Part shown: positions 61,700 to 64,000 of the stretch, piece by piece | Position numbering within the stretch: position 1 is the stretch's first letter | Layout of the letters: every line of letters begins with the position of its first letter | Source: Amphibacillus sp052055485 | GTDB lineage: Bacteria; Bacillota; Bacilli; Bacillales; Amphibacillaceae | Length of the DNA stretch: 64,000 nt | Assembly (NCBI RefSeq): GCF_052055485.1 | Contig: NZ_CP197171.1 | Location: forward strand, 2,170,001-2,234,000 | Direction of reading: 5' to 3' | The notes under the pieces: generated by a model | Database searches by the model: none | Seen by the model: the letters and a program-made list of their open reading frames with translations, nothing else | What the model was told of the DNA's origin: nothing | Made by a program: the position numbers and the translations under genes

Positions 61700-63730
61700 T
61701 TACGAACTTTCCAGATTGTTTTGCTCAATTTGCTGAATAAATGCAGCAACGAAATGGTCAAAGGCAGTACTGTTTACCAATTTTCGCCGAAAACAATCGT
61801 CGTCAATGATCGGTACTAACATTTCACTCACGCGATCTAACTCAAATTGCCCTAGCTTATCTGGTGACAATAAAAAGACTAATTGTATATTTGGATGCTC
61901 CTCGTCCCATTTAATTCCTTTTGGTGCTATCGCAATGGCGACATAAGCTTTATTAGTCAAGGGTTCAATCGGATGGGGAACGGCTAAATGGTCAGAAAAT
62001 GTTACTGCACTATAAGACTCTCTCAGCTTTAATTGCTTTAGAAAAGCTTCTTTTAAGGCTTTTCCTTCAGCATTTTCTAAATGATGAATTAAGTCATTTA
62101 ATACTGCTTTTTTAGTAGAAGCTGTCTCAAGATAAATAAATAGTTCTGATTTAAAGCATTGTTCTATCAAAGAGATTTGTTTAGCAATCATTTCATTGGT
62201 TTGCTTTTTATCTATCTGAAATTGCTTAATTCCTTTAAAAGCAGAAAGTTCGTGATTAATTTTTTTGATATCTTCTTCACTTAGGAAAACGCTTACATTT
62301 ACGATTGGAATATTTAGAGAGAGATGCGGAACATTGATGGAAGAAATAATTAGCTCTATTTTGCTCAAATCTTGATCAGCAATCTCATAGTAACTGATTA
62401 CCTTCTCTATATAAATTTTTGACCCTAACTCTCGCTCTAAGCGGTTTTTTAGCATTTGTGAACTTCCTAGTCCCGTCGCACAGATGACTAAGACACGGGC
62501 TTTTTGCTCATTATAAAATCGTTCAACTGCGGCGGTTAAATGAATGGTGATATAAGCCCATTCGCTATCAGTCATTTGGTAAGCTTTAAATACTGGCATT
62601 TTTGAAAAAAAGTTTATCGTTAGGTCAAAGAGGTCAGGATAATGGCTTTTTATTTCATCTAAGAGTGGGTTTTCAATACTCGTTTGGTTTTGCAATCTAA
62701 GCAACAATGGCGTGAAATGCATCATTAAGCCATCAATCAAGATCATATCGTGTTCTAAATAGTAATCAGTTCTCTGATCAATTTCATTTAAAACGGTTAA
62801 GAGTTGTTCTTTGATTTCAGCTTCACTATAATCAGTCTTTTGAAAAATTTTTTTTGAGGCAATCTTATTTCGTAAGTGCATCGCAATAAAGTCAGCCTCT
62901 TCTGATGGGAATTTAATTTGCATGTTATTTTCAATACGTTGTAATATTTTTTTCGCTGTCTGGTACTCAAGAGAATTTATATCAATATTCATTGGCGATG
63001 ATAACTCAATTTCAAAACCAGATTGCATTCGCTTAATGGCTAATCCGATATGCAAGACGAGATTGTAAACAATGAAATCCGAAAGTTTTAAGTGTGATTC
63101 TCGACACTCATCTAAAACAATAATGACAATTTCTTCAATACTGATACCTTCCAGAAAACTAGCATACATCGAAAAGGCATATAAATTATCTTGTAACCGA
63201 TCCATAAAGAAATAATTCATAATAAAATGACGGATATTTCTCTCTTTTCCGATGGGAAACAGTCCTTTGTTGCTTTTACTTTTTAATTGCACTTCAAAAG
63301 GTTTGAGTAGTTTCTTAATTTCTACTAAATCATTAGAAATGGTCGAGCGAGAAACAAATAGTTCTGCTGCGATACGATCTACATAAACCTCACTTTGTTC
63401 AAAAAACAAGCGATTTAAAATGTAGTATTGACGATCCTTAGCTTCTTGAATGGTGGTTATATCCTTTAGAACAGGCTGACTTTGAATGGTCTTTAAATAA
63501 AAATGATCAAATGGCTTCTGCTTCTGAATCGTTAATTGGTAGCCACAATTTTGTTTGGCTGTAATATCAGCTAAATTTGCTCTTTCCAATTCACTTTTTA
63601 GCATGTGAAGATATTTTCGGGCTGTTTTATTGGAAATATCTAATTTTGCAGCAATCTCTTGGCTTGTCAAATAAGTATATCTATGGTCATATAATAGCCT
63701 GAGAATTTGTGTTTCTCGTTTACTCAACAT
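61700..63730 (-). CDS. LicR/BglG-type PRD transcriptional activator
   Basis: A 676-residue PTS-controlled activator. Domains in order: two N-terminal HTH modules (1-165; LTSQEIAAKLDISNKTARKY, VSRSTISNDLVEI), PRD1 (about 175-280) and PRD2 (about 285-390) with several His phosphorylation sites, an EIIB-like domain with VICATGLGSSQMLKNRLE (Cys site) and an EIIA-like domain ending in HLAVPHPIEPL. Phosphorylation by EII proteins should hold it inactive without sugar and HPr should activate it. It lies 21 bp after the IIB gene and controls this operon by analogy with licR. Confidence 0.93.
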   Translation of the reverse strand: MLSKRETQILRLLYDHRYTYLTSQEIAAKLDISNKTARKYLHMLKSELERANLADITAKQNCGYQLTIQKQKPFDHFYLKTIQSQPVLKDITTIQEAKDRQYYILNRLFFEQSEVYVDRIAAELFVSRSTISNDLVEIKKLLKPFEVQLKSKSNKGLFPIGKERNIRHFIMNYFFMDRLQDNLYAFSMYASFLEGISIEEIVIIVLDECRESHLKLSDFIVYNLVLHIGLAIKRMQSGFEIELSSPMNIDINSLEYQTAKKILQRIENNMQIKFPSEEADFIAMHLRNKIASKKIFQKTDYSEAEIKEQLLTVLNEIDQRTDYYLEHDMILIDGLMMHFTPLLLRLQNQTSIENPLLDEIKSHYPDLFDLTINFFSKMPVFKAYQMTDSEWAYITIHLTAAVERFYNEQKARVLVICATGLGSSQMLKNRLERELGSKIYIEKVISYYEIADQDLSKIELIISSINVPHLSLNIPIVNVSVFLSEEDIKKINHELSAFKGIKQFQIDKKQTNEMIAKQISLIEQCFKSELFIYLETASTKKAVLNDLIHHLENAEGKALKEAFLKQLKLRESYSAVTFSDHLAVPHPIEPLTNKAYVAIAIAPKGIKWDEEHPNIQLVFLLSPDKLGQFELDRVSEMLVPIIDDDCFRRKLVNSTAFDHFVAAFIQQIEQNNLESS

Positions 63731-63751
63731 TGCATATCAACCTCTATTATG

Positions 63752-64000
63752 TTAAATATTTTCTTTAACGAGATTTGCTAACTTTTCAATTCCCATTGGA
63801 ATGGGAACATAGGCTTGTGGTGGGATACTAACAATCGGTTTATTCGTTTTTTTAGCTGCTTTAGCTAAACTATCAAAGTACATTTTGGTTTGTGGACTAA
63901 CCAAGTATAAGTCATATTCATCTTTGGCAATAGCCGTAGTTCCTTGACTTTGAGAAGTTGCATTTAATTCGATGTCTTCACCATTATCGCGAAACATTTC
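63752..64000 (-). CDS. PTS system IIB component, lactose/cellobiose family (partial)
   Basis: The last 83 residues of a IIB subunit; the N terminus with the phosphorylated Cys loop lies beyond the right edge. The visible part, DEYDLYLVSPQTKMYFDSLA then KPIVSIPPQAYVPIPMG, fits the IIB of the lactose/cellobiose family. As first gene of the operon its promoter is outside the window. Confidence 0.85.
   Translation of the reverse strand, partial: EMFRDNGEDIELNATSQSQGTTAIAKDEYDLYLVSPQTKMYFDSLAKAAKKTNKPIVSIPPQAYVPIPMGIEKLANLVKENI

Overview
This window looks like a chromosome segment of a low-GC, endospore-forming Bacillaceae bacterium. Spore-lineage genes are scattered through it: an alpha/beta small acid-soluble spore protein (45314), a YhcN/YlaJ-type lipoprotein (26961), a YjcZ-type micropeptide (38545) and a YhdB homologue (26586). 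Cell-wall, c-di-GMP and sugar-uptake genes fit a free-living Gram-positive. An Amphibacillus/Halolactibacillus-like, largely fermentative genus is my inference from the overall gene set; I see no phylogenetic marker that proves it. There is no complete prophage, CRISPR array, rRNA or intact transposase.

Layout. 1-7.3 kb: RibD-like reductase, an orphan ectB, a cyclophilin-like lipoprotein, a LysR regulator, a DUF72 protein and a two-domain flavinylated lipoprotein. 7.3-14.3 kb: YjfB, a Mn2+-type (yybP-ykoY) riboswitch followed by a P-type cation ATPase, a PAS-GGDEF protein, an SGNH esterase and an Lmo0937-type micropeptide. 15-24 kb: a glycine-rich membrane protein with two tandem PspA paralogues, queG, an amidase-like protein, trmL, a murG homologue and a zinc peptidase. 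24-31.5 kb: carbonic anhydrase, a membrane-anchored serine protease, spore genes, a decayed rnfC, then an intact two-gene redox unit (ferric-reductase-like NAD(P)H oxidoreductase plus a triple FMN-binding protein). 31.7-46 kb: luxS, an M20 peptidase, a CstR-type persulfide sensor beside a rhodanese-like protein, a zinc-binding lipoprotein, SDR, map, azlCD, a CDF transporter, a D,D-carboxypeptidase, fumC and SASP. 46-52 kb: the shared sugar-ABC ATPase with a PucR/CdaR-type regulator, a YlbF-family protein, CtsR-controlled clpP, tRNA-Arg(CCG) and an orphan phage-type holin. 52-59.3 kb: the cggR-gapA-pgk-tpiA-gpmI-eno glycolytic cluster. 59.4-64 kb: a beta-glucoside/oligosaccharide PTS operon with a LicR-type regulator, cut by the right edge.

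Themes. The redox genes (two FMN-binding exported proteins, an FRD-type oxidoreductase and an rnfC relic) suggest flavin-based electron export or reduction of outside acceptors. Metal and sulfur stress is represented by the Mn riboswitch/ATPase, the zinc lipoprotein with a palindrome in its promoter, the CDF pump and CstR. Glycolysis and PTS genes indicate sugar fermentation.

The most unusual non-coding content is a mosaic intergenic repeat family, about a dozen copies from roughly 40 to 500 bp. Most copies share a TATCACAG- or TATCGCAG-like head and a CACTGATTGAAGTTTCGTTTTAT-like tail in the same direction, while an internal core of about 130-170 bp occurs in both orientations. One copy lies between the Mn riboswitch and its ATPase gene.
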